The notes beneath the pieces were generated by a model. It worked only from the letters and a program-made list of their open reading frames with translations. It ran no database searches and was not told the origin of the DNA. This document shows positions 43,161-56,811 of a stretch of 64,000 nucleotides of DNA, in pieces (position 1 is the first letter of the stretch; each line of letters opens with the position of its first letter). Source of the stretch: Catenaria anguillulae PL171 (lineage: Eukaryota > Blastocladiomycota > Blastocladiomycetes > Blastocladiales > Catenariaceae); contig MCFL01000011.1 of the NCBI GenBank assembly GCA_002102555.1, positions 434,001 through 498,000 of the forward strand. Reading direction: 5' to 3'. A program made the position numbers and the translations under genes.

Positions 43161-45080
43161 CGATGCTGCAACTGGCAATGGTTGCAAGCAGCGTGCCAGT
43201 GGATCCCGTTATCCCGTTCAGCTTTGGCAAATACCGCGGAAGCCAGCAAAGGATAAGTACTCTTTCCCGTCAGATTCCCTTCCTCAAATCTCATCCTCAT
43301 CATCATGCGCTCGACATTTGCCGCCGCCGCCTTGGCATGTTTCGAAGGCAAGTCCAAGGCGTTCAACGCGGTCCCTCACCACAACCTTCGCCTCGCCCTG
43401 GAGCGAGCGCATCCGTGTCCTGGAAGAGATTATCGAGTCACACTGCGCAGCGCGCCTTCGACCAACGTATGCATCAGCAACCGACATTCGATTCGAGATC
43501 TTGCTCACAAGCTCACCTCCTGTTCTCGATAATGCATAGACCGTTTCCATTTCCCCGTGCATCAATGTCATCCGGCGCAACACCTATCAAGCCGCCAACC
43601 GTCTCGACTTTTGATGCGGGTGCGGCGAGACGCTTGCGGCAATAAACTCGGCTGCTGTATCATGGCCCACGCTTCCACGCCCATTCGCGACGGACCACGC
43701 GGCAGTGGCCATTTGCACACACTTCGGCCAGCAGCTTGACTGGGCTCAGCAGGAGCGGGTTGTTGCCGCCCTCAGGGCTGCGGGTTCACAACACATTGAC
43801 ACAGCCGCCGCGACCAACGAGCAGTGGAAGGAATACCGGCGCACGTCCAACCTGCGGCTCGCTCCTGACCTTCATGCCCAGCTAGCAATGTTGACGGTGT
43901 GTGGGTTTCCTTTTCCAATGGCTTGCAAGAGTCGGCAAAGGATACTCTCCCCGTCAAATTGCATTTCTCACAGCTCCTCGCCAACCCACGCCGCTCAACC
44001 AACCCGCTCGACAAGGCCGTCGCCGACATCAAGCAGCTGTCCAGGCGGCAGCCGCCAAACCGCACGGTCTCTGTCCTCAGCAGACTTTGCCAACATCCGC
44101 AAGTACGCGCGTGCGACCCTGTCCGTGCACTGCATGGCTATTGCGGTCGAGTTCAACCAGGAGCGAGCCGCCATGATCACTGCACGCATCGACAAGCACA
44201 ATTATCACTTCTTGATCAATCTACCGTCGGTAATCCGCCGAGTCAAAGAGCTCTCCCGCCCGGACTCGTGCATCTCGTTTCCCTTTGTGGGCACGGACAA
44301 GATTTGCGCAGTGTGGGCCACAACAGCAACAGCATCGACAACAAGGTGTGTCTGATCTCTCGCAGACCTCCCGGGCGACACGGAAACCGACAAGGTTGAA
44401 TCCGTCCGCCACCTTTGTCGTGACAAGTTCGACGCAGCTTTCCGCGACGTGTACATCCCTCGTCAGCGCAAGCCGGCCGGCCTCACCATGAAGAAGCTTG
44501 AGGAGTGAGAGCGTCAGCATCCGCGACTCGTTGCTGTCACCTTTTCGTTTGGTCATGGACCGCGACGCCTTTGTCGCCATTGAGCACGATTTCGGTCAAG
44601 TCTCGTTGCGCGCATCTTTGCCTGCCGCCGCCACCAAGCCGCAGCAGCAACAACAGCAACAGCATCAACAACAAGGCGTGTCCGTCCTCTTGGCGGGCAT
44701 GTCGATCACCACGACGCAGGGCGCCATTGAAGCAGGCGTTGCCAAAGCTCTCGGGTCCGACGACTTCTCTGTGGAACCGACAAGGATTGACCGCGGCTCG
44801 CTTGCAGTGTGGGCCGCCACCATCAAGGGCAACGAGGCCACAGAACAGGCCGAGGCGCTTCTCCAGCTCGGCAACATTTGTGCTCTGTTGCTGCGTCGCT
44901 TAGTGACTGGGATACCAGGGTCAAAGCCGAACGTCCCGGGTCGCTCACACTCCATGGCTTGGCTCGGGGCACGAGCGATCGCGCCTTGTCCCACATCATC
45001 AGCAACGTTCCTGGCGTGGTGTCCACAACGAGCTGAACGTCGCCCTCATCGTTTCCCCTCAAGAACAAGCACTCGTTGCT
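43161..45080 (+). pseudogene. degenerate coding-like region, protein family not recognised
   Basis: Several plus-strand stretches look like real protein: RIRVLEEIIESHCAARLRPT (about 43410), INVIRRNTYQAANRL (43560), FGQQLDWAQQERVVAALRAA (43725), FANIRKYARATLSVHCMAIA to DKHNYHFLINLPSVIRRVKE (44085-44250), DKVESVRHLCRDKFDAAFRD (44390-44450) and FRLVMDRDAFVAIEHDFGQV (44545-44600). Stops or frame changes separate most of them, and normal splice sites do not join them. Two stretches match each other (AVWATT then LPGDTETDKVESVRHL, against AVWAATIKGNEATEQAEALL), and an ACAACAGCAACAGCAT tract recurs, so the protein may have contained a repeated domain. I do not recognise the family. It could be a dead gene or a live gene damaged by assembly errors. 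Confidence 0.4.
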
Positions 45081-45308
45081 TTCTAGTTTACAGGGATACA
45101 TTGCTTTCTGTCGCTCAGCCTTTTTTGTTTGGTTTGTTGGTGCTTGGAGTCACAATGGGCTTGTTGGACATGAAAGAAATGAATAAAGAAAAAAAGACGG
45201 GCCATGCACGTATTTCCATAGGCATAATCATGTGTGCCGTGTCTTTGGGACGAAAACAATGTTGTCACATACATAACACTCAAAACTATCGTCCTAGCAA
45301 AAGACGGC

Positions 45309-47770
<2,462 letters not shown>

Positions 47771-48442
47771 GAGCGCGAGGGCCACTTGAAGAAACACGAT
47801 GATGCTGAGGGTGGTGGGGATGGGCGGCAGACTTTGAGGGGTATTTGAATTGGACATCAATGGTACATTGCGTAATGCCCTGGGTTTCCGTTGACGGAAT
47901 GAAGTTACATCGGCCTGGCCATGAATATCGAGTGTGAAGTGAGCCAAAGGCTGGCCCGTCTGACCCGTGTGGGCACGACATGACGGTGCTGCTGACTGGG
48001 TGCCGAGCCGGCCGGTGTGCTTACTCCGGCCATGGACTGCTGCACTGTGGCGATCGGTTCCACCATCATGAGAGACCTGGGTCGATGACAGCTCTCGGCC
48101 CGGCCAGTCCGCCTGGCGTATTTACCCGCCGTCGGCTCATCCTTGACGCAAGACCACCCTCCACTCATCGGCAACTGTGGCCACTTTGCCAGCAATCGCC
48201 ATGTCGAGTCCACCTGCCTTGGAAACAACGTTCAAACACTCAAAGGAGAATGAATTGGGTCTATTACAGAAATGGGTCACACCAAAAGGCAACAAATAAA
48301 TATGTACAGCACAGGACAAGAGAAGCACGGGCATGTGTATTCATCATCTGCTAAACTTGGAACAACCAAAGCGAGCCCAAACAAAACAAACGACGAGAAC
48401 AACACCAACGGGCCAACCCCAAGCAGCAGCAGAGAACAAAGC
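47771..48442. other. RPL7 3' UTR and SelO upstream region
   Basis: Both flanking genes are on the minus strand. The stretch just below 48442 is RPL7 3' UTR; the rest should hold the SelO promoter. An upstream extension of the SelO frame runs to 47947. No other gene was seen. Confidence 0.4.
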
Positions 48443-49609
48443 TTAGTTCATCTTGCGGACGAGCTCGTTGATGAACTCCTCACGGTTACCGAAGTCACCG
48501 CCCTCGATGAAGTGCTTGAACTTGCGCTTGTTGAAGGCACCGTTGGGCGACGAGAGCTTGAAGGGCCAGAGGAAGTTGTTGGCCTTCTTGAAGTTGGGGC
48601 CAACAGTGTAGATCTCGTGGATCAAATCCTCAACGCAAATGAGGCCGGCCTTGCCGAGCGACTTCTCGACAACAGCGTTGTCAGAGAGGGCAATGCGCTG
48701 GCCGTGGACCTTACCGTAACCGCGCTTGTAGATGAGCTCGCGGACAGTCTTGAGGTTGGGGGTACCGTAGGCAACGTAGGGCTCGACGAGCTTGAGCATC
48801 TCCAAGGTGGCCTTGGTGAGGCGGAGGAAGACACCGTTGTTGATCTGGTACAAGCGGAGGAGCTGGAGCACCTTGCGGGGCTTGGGGGCAATCTTGTTGA
48901 TACCCTTGATGCGGATCACAAAGGCGAGCTTGGGCTCAGCGGGCACGTGGAAGTTGTTGGCCTGGCGGGCAACGCGCTTGAGGCGGATCTCCTCACGCTC
49001 AGCCTTGCGGTACTCCTTGACGTACTGCTCGGCGCGCTTGAAGATGACAACGCGCTTGGCCTTGTTGGCCTGTGTAATTAGAAGACAAGGAAGGATGCAA
49101 CGGTTAGGAGCGTGGTTTGGAGTGACAGCCAAGAAAATGCAAAGCCAGCAAGCAAATGAACACCAAGACGACAACGTGCGAATGCAGTAAGCCGGGTTGG
49201 CAAAAGGAAGCACAAGATTGCATCAGCCCCGAAAGATGGTTAACGTTGAAACATCATTGACCGCCGGTCTAGTTTCGAGGTGGCGGTTGCCAAATCATCA
49301 TCGCAATCTTGCCTTCCGTTGCGTAACCCGGGAACAGCATACAAGCACAGAGTCGAGGTGTGGGGCACTTGCTTGCGCTGAAAATGCAAGACAGCAAGAC
49401 ACGTACGGCACGGCGAGCCTTGGTGGCCTCGAGGGCAGCGGCGGCGTTCTTCTCGGCGGCCTTGCGCTTCTTGAGGAGGGTCTCGGGGACGGCGACGCTG
49501 GTTGATGAAACAGAAAGAGATGAGAATGACCGTCACAGCAACCGAGAAACCACGTTGTCTTGCTGCTGCAAACTCACATCCGATGATGCCACGGGTAGAA
49601 CCCAAGCAT
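48443..49609 (-). CDS. RPL7: 60S ribosomal protein L7 (uL30)
   Basis: Exons (minus): 49609-49578, 49497-49407 and 49069-48443, giving 249 residues, the usual length. The N-terminal extension has [20 protein letters not shown] and the exon-3 core [73 protein letters not shown] and [20 protein letters not shown], ending [10 protein letters not shown]. Exon 1 is only 32 nt; its AT joins the C of exon 2, so the start reads [19 protein letters not shown]. That N-terminus is unusual, so the first exon is less sure than the rest. Intron 2 (49070-49406) is 337 nt, several times longer than other introns here, and contains a C/D snoRNA. Confidence 0.92.
49213..49311 (-). ncRNA. C/D box snoRNA in RPL7 intron 2 (snR39-type)
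   Basis: Within the long RPL7 intron, on the coding strand: a C box ATGATGA (49301-49295) and a D box CTGA (49226-49223), flanked by a perfect 9-bp terminal stem, CAAGATTGC (49311-49303) with GCAATCTTG (49221-49213). A C'-like AATGATG lies at about 49257-49251. The 14 nt before the D box, AACCATCTTTCGGG plus one G, are complementary to the conserved 25S/28S rRNA sequence CCCGAAAGATGG. The D+5 rule points to the G of CCCGAAAG. In budding yeast, snR39 and snR59 lie in RPL7A and RPL7B introns and guide methylation two nucleotides away, so host gene and target region appear conserved. Confidence 0.85.
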
Positions 49610-50751
49610 CAAGGGAGCGAGCAATGTGCAAATAGTACAAGACAGTCGGGTGGTCAAATACAAAAGCGAGTGACCACCCGACCTCCGACCATGCTGAGGA
49701 AACAAGTCACGCAGCAGAGGGACGGGAAAACAAGCGTTGTTGAGCGTGCAGCCAAGCGGCGGTCATCGTTCGACTTGGTCGCTTGTCCGAGACCGGAACA
49801 ACGTCCAGAGTCGGGCAGGCAGACCAAGAGGCGAAACTGAACCGTGCCAACAATGGGCCAGCACAATGGATTTCATCGAAGCAAACCATCTCAAATCTCG
49901 TCGCTCAGGGTCACCCACGATCGCATAGAGCCATCATGGAGGATCACCCAAGAGGACGGTCAAAGGTACATTCGCGACGACAGTGTCTTTGGCCAGTGCC
50001 CAGCAACTATGCAAGAGCGCCAAGCGAGCCAAAAGGGAGTAACGCAGTCAAGTTGCGGAAATCACAATGGGTTTGAGGGAAATGCAGTGACATGACCCCA
50101 GTATCCCCGGCACTGCCGCGAGGCGCATGCCGGGATGGTGCAGCGAGAGTTGGCGGTTCGGTTTCGGTTCGAGTGACGGCGCAGAACGGTTGCATCAAAG
50201 AAGAAACGGCTTGGGTACTTTTGCACATCACATGAAAGCAATGCATGGCGCAGAGTGGGGGCGGAATACGCACGCAATGGGGGCCATTTTGAGGATTTAG
50301 GACGTTGAATGAACTTCCGTGGTTCGAAGAGGAGTGACCTAAACGTGGTCTGTTTGGGTTTCGTTGTCGCCAGCGCCCAGGTGAAGTCCCACTCGAGTGG
50401 ATGTAATGTACCAGAGGTCGATCGGAGGTCCACTTGTCGATCTTTCCAGATGCATGTCCGTGTTGTTCGCCATGGCAGGCAGCCCACGCAGCCAATGCAC
50501 TGCCTTGTTGCCTTGTGCCGGCTGTGCCGGCAAGGTAAATTCAAGCATGGGCCGGGGAGCCACGATTGTGAGCGGCGAAGCGCAAAGTCGGCTTAAGATT
50601 CCGTGCAAAGCACATATCCACAATGGAATGAGGTTTGTATTAAGTTGGATGGAGGAATGAATCTTTTAAGTAAGCCACAAAAGGTATGTACATTGATTTG
50701 ATACAAGACGAAATCGCAAATCAAACAGCCAGAAAAAAAATCTCAAGTTTT
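49610..50751. promoter_or_regulatory. RPL7 upstream region and PB1-gene 3' flank
   Basis: About 1.1 kb between two minus-strand genes. It should contain the RPL7 promoter. Minus-strand frames at 50007-50544 show no known domain. No RNA gene was identified. Confidence 0.4.
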
Positions 50752-52320
50752 TCACCACGACCACCCAGGGTGAATGACAAACCGTGGCATTTCACCTTCA
50801 GTCACAAATGTGGGAACAAATGCTCCAGCACACGGTCCGCGGCTGCGAGCCTGAGCAGCTGCCGCAGCCCGCTGCCTTGCGATCCGCTCTTGCTGCGCCC
50901 AGTACGCTGCCTCGCGCTCGGCTTGAATGCGACGAGCCGTTGCTTCTTGTGCAGCGCGCTGTTGAGCGATCCGAAAATGCCGTTCACGCTCCAAGGCGGC
51001 AGCACGAATGGCCGCTTTGCGTTCTGCTTGGGCACGGCGGATGGCCGCCTCGCGCTCGCGTTGCTCTTGCTGACGGCGGCGCATCGCGGCTTCACGCTCC
51101 AATTGGGCTTGGCGAATGGCGTGCTCGCGAGCAGCAGCTTGGGCCTGGGCTTGGGCTGGAACTTTAACTGAGGCAGCGCCAAAGCCTTGACGAGCATGAT
51201 GTGGGTGGCGTTGTGGAGCAATGGCACCCATGGCGGCCAGCAGCTCAGTGATAGGATCGATAGCCTCGCCATCACTTGATTCGGCCTCGTCATCGGTTTC
51301 CATGCCAAAGAATGCCGCCGAGAACGGATCCATGACGCGGCGATGGCCAGGCTTCTTGGTGTACGGGCATCCGCGAGTTGGCCTAGTGGAACTCGAGCCG
51401 GATGAACCATTGGTAGGTGCGGACGCAGCCTTGGCCTGCACAAAAGTGGTGGGCTTGGTATCGTCCTTAGCGCCGGACGAAATGTGGATGCGAATGACGT
51501 TTTTCTTGCTTATTTGACGGCCCAGCGGTGGGTGTCGATGCACGTGCAGGTGGATAGTTGGTGGACTCGTCCTCGTCCTCATCCATGGCATCCATTGCGG
51601 CCCGCAGCACATCGTCATCGTTGGCGGCGGGTTGCGTGTTGATATTGATGGTTACCTTCGGAGCGGCGGGAGCGGGAGCTTTGGCGGAGGTTGGTCGAAT
51701 GGAGCTGGCGACATGGCCGGTGACGGCGGCAAAGGCACCTCCTCGGACGAATAGACTTGTTTGACTTGACGGGCGAGTCCACGTCCATGGCATCCGCCTC
51801 GTCAGCAGGCACGAGCAAGGGACCCGAAACGAGGATGCACGCAGGAGGCAATCGACGCCGAATCGGAATCGGACATGTCGTCAGAGACAATGGCAAATGT
51901 GAGGCACTTGGGGTTGCACAGCTGCTCGTTTGTGCGAGTGCCTCGCGGAGTTCTTCGGTGGTTGAAAGGGAAATTTGTCCTCGTCGTCGTCCGTGGTAGG
52001 TGACAGCGTAGTGGACATGGGTGTCAGCAAGGTGTGGGAAAGTCGAGCGGATGAGCCTGGTCAAAATCGGCCCAGTTGATGTTCTGTGATAAACGGACGC
52101 GACGTGTCTCTCCGTGGGCACGCAGCTTGGCCGTGTACGGCGGCAAAGCAGTGGGATCTTGAGCGGTGGTGGAGCGGTTGTTGGTAGGTCATGTTGATGG
52201 ACGAATAGGTAGGTGTGTTGCAAAGCGAGCAGGAGTTGGGATGGGACTTTGAGCTTGACGAATGCTTGAATTGGACTTGAATGTGGAGCTATCAAAAGTG
52301 GTGGGAGGGACATTGTTCAT
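50752..52320 (-). CDS. PB1-domain protein with long helical tail, frameshifted
   Basis: The start (52320) reads MNNVPPTTFDSSTFKSNSSI. A PB1 scaffold domain follows, pieced together across shifts: YTAKLRAHGETRRVRLSQNI, NWADFDQ, LIRSTFPHLADTHVHYAV, an acidic OPCA-like stretch TTDDDEDK, then ISLSTTEELREAL. PB1 domains pair through this acidic motif and a basic partner; here a Lys near the first strand (AKLRAH) could make it type I/II. After VSGPLLVPADEADAMDVDSP comes a disordered region, then PFSAAFFGMETDDEAESSDG and a highly charged Ala/Arg/Gln/Glu helix (about residues 50860-51160 in DNA), ending PRFVIHPGWSW. An in-frame TGA near 52190 may be removed by a small intron. Frame changes near 52050, 51990, 51970 and in 51480-51790 look like indels. 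No ZZ or UBA domain was seen, so it is not a plain p62/NBR1 homologue. Confidence 0.5.
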
Positions 52321-52784
52321 TTTGTACCTGCGAGACAAGCTCCATGGATGCCGCACAGGCTGCAATTGGAGACTATGTACAGATTAGCAACCGCGAGAGT
52401 CAGCAATGTGTCACTGGAAGAAACGCGCATCTGCTTGAACTTTCAAGAAAGATCCATCACGTGAAGCGAAGGAACGCGATCGAACGTGGTAGAACAGATG
52501 ATCTGTTGGTGCTTGTCTCACACGGAAGTAATCCAAGGACGCTCCCTTGGTATGTGATGTGGTAAGCGTGTGTATTTATGTATGAAATTTGATTTTGATT
52601 GGATGTGACTGTACAGCAAGCACACGACATGGCCTCAAAGCATAAACTGCGACAGGAGAAAACACAAAAACACAATTCAACAATGAACATCTAAACTCTA
52701 CACAATTGCATGACAGACTACCTGCCAACCCAGAATCTCGACCCGAGATTCCTTGCCACTTTCTACTGCCATCCCTTGAATGGT

Positions 52785-54130
52785 TTACACGAGGTTGTTG
52801 TTGCCGCAGCCCATGCCCAGAGCACGGCCAAAGAACATGTCGACGCCAAGAAACGACCATGCGCCAGCACCGAAACAAAGGGCACCCGGAGCGAGAGCAG
52901 CTGCCGTCCTCGTACCTTGGCAGCTGTACATGGTCGAGCCCATGATGTACTTTTCGCCAACCGTGTGTTCGTAGCCGAGGAAGCGCGGCGGAATCGAGGG
53001 AACAATGTCATTATCTTGCACGATGCTGTCAATGCAAACCAGCAATTTAACTATGGGTCAGCGCCCATGGCACAGTCATGGAAGATCGTTGAGCAGAGCA
53101 AGGCACATACCGATCAATAGCACGGAACCCAATGCGCGAGACCAACGACGACAAGTTGCTGTTGCCAACGCGAGGCGAGTGGAACGACGCTAGCTCAATA
53201 CGGGAAGCCGGGACGGTGTTGGTACCAACGAGATCGACGGCAGCAATGGTGGCAAGGGCGCCTCCGAGGGAGTGGCCAGTCGAGACCACTGTGTAGTCCG
53301 GGTTGGCGGTCGCAAGCTCGCGCACGGTCGAGAGCACTTGGGAGCGGATCGCGTTGTACACGTCGGTGAAGCCCTTGTGGACGGAAATATCACCAGCGTT
53401 GGGAGGGCGAGGATACGGCCAGTTATACGGATGAGCTCGAGTTCTATAGGTACATGGTAAGAACACAGTCAAGAGTGATCAGTTGGCTGTTCGGGATAAA
53501 TGTTTCGCAAACAATTGAATACGAACGTCAAGCCAGTTCTGAATGTTGTTGGAGCCTCGGAAACTCACAACAATCTGCTTTTGGTCGGGCGGACAGCGAC
53601 GAAACCAAACGAAGCGCCTCCTTGAAGAATACGAACTATGCGAGCGTTGCGGACACGAGGACTACACAACGCACATGCATGTGATCAGAAGAGCAGCAAA
53701 AAGCGAGACTGGCGCGATGATCAGGATACCAACCTCGAGCATTTGGGACCGCACGACAAGGCCGAGATTGACCAGCGTCACCGCAGTAGTTGATGGAAGC
53801 AAAGTGACCAAAGTCCTTGAGACGCTCAGCAGCAGCACCTGAGACAGTAGGGCGACTGGGGCGGCGGGCAACAGCTCCATTTGGGAACGCTTGCGGTCGT
53901 CGGACGACTCTTGGGACATGATGGTTTGCAACGCGCGCGCTTGTTCGGGGGTCATTTCTTGCTCAAACATGGCAGCGTAGTCAAGTTCTTGAGCTCGGGA
54001 GCAAGGATATCGCCGGCTTGTTGGAGATACTGGGTTTGCTGCCCTTGAGTCGGCGTTGGGGCGCAGCGGTGGTCGACGCGGTCAGGCCGAGGACGAGGCA
54101 GAGGAGAGCGAGAAGCGAAAAGTTGGCCAT
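52785..54130 (-). CDS. secreted class-3 (Rhizomucor-type) lipase
   Basis: An extracellular triacylglycerol lipase or feruloyl-esterase relative. The start (54130) encodes a clear signal peptide, MANFSLLALLCLVLGLTAST, then TAAP. The fold's landmarks follow on different exons: LKDFGHFASINYC (early helix), ISVHKGFTDVYNAIRSQVLS, the nucleophile elbow TGHSLGGALATIAAVDL (catalytic Ser in GHSLGG), FHSPRVGNSNLSSLVSR (strand after the acid region) and DIVPSIPPRFLGYEHTVGEKYI (catalytic His in GYEH). The tail after that is Gly/Ala-rich and hydrophobic. Several introns are present; exon joins near 53050-53100, 53450-53570 and 53660-53760 were not resolved, and one change near 54065 may be an indel. Confidence 0.82.
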
Positions 54131-55920
54131 GATGGTAAAACGACGCGTCAAGTGTAGATAGAATGTGAGAGGGATTGGGCCGGTGTGAGGAGAGGTAGAC
54201 TTGCACTGGGAGGTCTATGCGTCGAGCTCAGGTAAGGAAACAAGCGAGAGGTAGATGGGGGACGGCCTCGTCTTTATACGCCCGGCGAACTTGGGATGAG
54301 AAGAGACGGGGTGATGGGGAGAGGGCCAGCTGACTGCCGTTGGAGCATATCGAGGCTCACTTGCGAAAACGTTGCACTTGGCACACGGGCGGAGAAAGTA
54401 CCGACGTTAAAATGCGCCGGAGAGGCGTTTACTCACTGTTTCTCCTCTTGCGTTTCATGCTGCATTGGCGCTTGCGAGACAGTTCCCGGTCGCAAAGGAC
54501 GAGCGCACCGAGTGGATCTCAACGCGTCGACCGGACCGGGGAATGCGAGCGCAGCTGAAGGACGGGTCCACTTTGAGAACCAGCGAATCAGCTGGAAAGA
54601 GACATGTAGGCGTCTGCAATTGATTCGTCCGGTTGAAGCACCGAGAAGCAGGCGAGATGAAGCTGTCTGACGTCACAGAGTAACCTGAGTAGGAAAGCCA
54701 CATGAAGGACCAGTCCAGCTGCGCAGTCGAATCGTGTGACTTGGATGCGAACCAACCGGTGGTACCTGATTTTGGTAGGCCGTCAGCTATCGCTAGAGCG
54801 GGCACGATTTGAAACAAGTTACGTCTTTTCACTTATGATCAGCAGGACCCACTTCGTCATGCATCAGTTCATTTCGTGACGCGCCGTTTTTTTTGCATGC
54901 ACGTCTTTTGTTCTTGACTGACCCAACAAAATCAGGTGGTTAATGTCGCTCACCGCTGGGGCCAATCGCCATGCAAACAAAATAGTCACTCGCGCACAAC
55001 ATATGAGACGCATGCGCATCCTGACACTCTTTTCCCACCCTCGGGACATGCTTCACCGTGGTAAATGCCGACTAGCCTCGATGTTTGGCATGTCGGTACT
55101 ATTTCCACCTAGCGTAGTCGTCGGCCGTTACACTGGCGATCTGGAGCTGTGAAATGAGCAACGTCAGCCACTGCAGACAGCCGTCATAATAGGGCCGCAG
55201 TTTCATTTGGTACGGATTGATTTCATGCTCCGTGCCAACTGAAAGCATCGGACGGAGGATTCCTGCAATGTTTTCCCACGAGCCAATCGGTTTCCGGGAA
55301 AATGTCGCGCACTACCATAGCCAGTGACGAGGGAGTAGAGACAGCTGAAAACTGCTACATTTTACCATCCGTTCCGCACCTACGCTTTGCTGGACATTTG
55401 CGCAGTATCCAAATTGTCAGGTGATCACTTGGTTGGGCTTCATGCGAAAGCTGGGCGAGCCTGCTGGCACGCTGACATCACAGACGTTTTCTGTTGAAAT
55501 ACTTCGCATCGTCTAGGCCCTTTAGGCCTTTAGGGATGTACAACGGCCATGCAGGGCAGCACATGACCGACCGCCGAGAGCTCTGAGTATGTGTAAAGGT
55601 CAGTGGCGTGCTGTCTTCAAGTGTTCAGTTCGCGTGCGATCGGCGGACTGCTCATCGATCCAGGATCGTCATGGCCACGGCAAGAGACTGTTCTGCGTGC
55701 TAAACGCAAGGGATGATGGCACATTTCATCTCTATGTCACATGTACGCTCTGCCAAATGTTGTTCTCCACCCATGGCATCCTCTGAGCATGACCAAAAGA
55801 CTGATTAACCCGACTCTTCCCCACCCTTCCCACTTTCAGTGCCGCGACGGCCGCTCGTGATTCAGTTACGCCACACTTGACGCCCAAACCTCAGGCCATC
55901 ACGCTCGCTGACACTCGACC
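54131..55920. other. long intergenic region, no supported gene
   Basis: About 1.8 kb between the lipase start (-) and the EMC6-like start (+), both reading away from it. No open frame has a recognisable domain and no RNA gene was seen. The two ends should hold promoters; the middle (54700-55500) is less GC-rich. Confidence 0.4.
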
Positions 55921-56205
55921 ATGTCGCTCTTTGGAAAAGCCAACCTGCCACCATCCATCGCCAATGCCAAAATGTTTACGGCGCTCGGACTGGGGCTGGC
56001 TTGTGGCGTCAACAAGATTCAAGGATCAACAGGGGTCACCTCGTTCCTTCTGCTGTCGTCCACGACAAGTCTGCTCACGGCAAACCGCGAAAAGGTCAAT
56101 GAAGAAGAGGTTGGGGGTAAGCTGCCGATCGTGATGGAGGGCATGATGCCGGCATTGTCTCTGTTTGTGTTGATTTGGACGCTGTTGTTCAATTTGATGG
56201 CATGA
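55921..56205 (+). CDS. EMC6-like small membrane protein
   Basis: A 94-residue protein in a single exon, starting MSLFGKANLPPSIANAKMFT. It has two or three hydrophobic segments: FTALGLGLACGVNKIQG, GVTSFLLLSSTTSLLTA and ALSLFVLIWTLLFNLMA, with the polar loop NREKVNEEEVGGKLP between the last two. Size, spacing and the C-terminal FVLIWTL-type helix resemble EMC6/Rab5IP-family proteins, part of the ER membrane insertase. The match is by pattern; the start is supported by the preceding cgaccATG context. Confidence 0.55.
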   Translation: MSLFGKANLPPSIANAKMFTALGLGLACGVNKIQGSTGVTSFLLLSSTTSLLTANREKVNEEEVGGKLPIVMEGMMPALSLFVLIWTLLFNLMA

Positions 56206-56619
56206 TGACTGTTGTTGCTGGGGCGGCAAGCGTTGCAGTTGATGGTGCAAATTGGTGGGAACTTGTTTCATTGCTGCTATGTGTCGGAATGTAGATTTTG
56301 CTCGTGTCCCACGTTGTGACCCTGGTTAAATGCAAGCAAAGGAGTCAATGGTTCTCAGTTCTCACGACCTGTGCCTGTGCAGGATGCAAGGCAGATGACA
56401 AGGGTGGGTGGATCACGCTAACGGTTGATCGGCGGCCCTTGCTCGAAACAGAGCAAAACTCTCTGAATCGATCGGTGATGGATCGGCACGCACCCGCCTA
56501 CAAAATAAGGTGACACTGCCATCTCTGCTCGCCGACCTTAGAATCGACCCTGTCGCAACGCACGCACACCTATCCACCCAGCACACGCAATCCCCTCCAC
56601 CACTCCCAATCAAGTCACC
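56206..56619. promoter_or_regulatory. EMC6-like 3' flank and COX9 upstream region
   Basis: Both neighbours are on the plus strand. A pyrimidine-rich stretch directly before the COX9 ATG (56570-56618) looks like a typical fungal 5' UTR. Nothing else was seen. Confidence 0.35.
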
Positions 56620-56811
56620 ATGGCCGTTGGCACCGTTGCTCCCATCACCGGCATGCTCCGCCGCTCCTTCCTCAAGGAGGTGACCCTTGCCGTCGGCACG
56701 GGCACCATCGTCGCCTTTGCGTACTGGCACCACCGCGAGCAGGGCGTTGCTGCCCGCGAGGCCAAGCTCCGCCAGCTCCGCATCCAGCAAAACCTCCCCG
56801 TTTCCGAGTAA
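56620..56811 (+). CDS. COX9: cytochrome c oxidase subunit Cox9-like (subunit VIIa)
   Basis: A 63-residue single-exon gene with a good start context (caccATGGCC). The sequence APITGMLRRSFLKEV is followed by one transmembrane helix (TLAVGTGTIVAFAYWHHRE) and a charged tail (REAKLRQLRIQQN). The APITG(x)(x)(R/K)R start, the aromatic end of the helix and the length fit yeast Cox9 (59 residues), a nuclear-encoded subunit of mitochondrial complex IV. Confidence 0.8.
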   Translation: MAVGTVAPITGMLRRSFLKEVTLAVGTGTIVAFAYWHHREQGVAAREAKLRQLRIQQNLPVSE

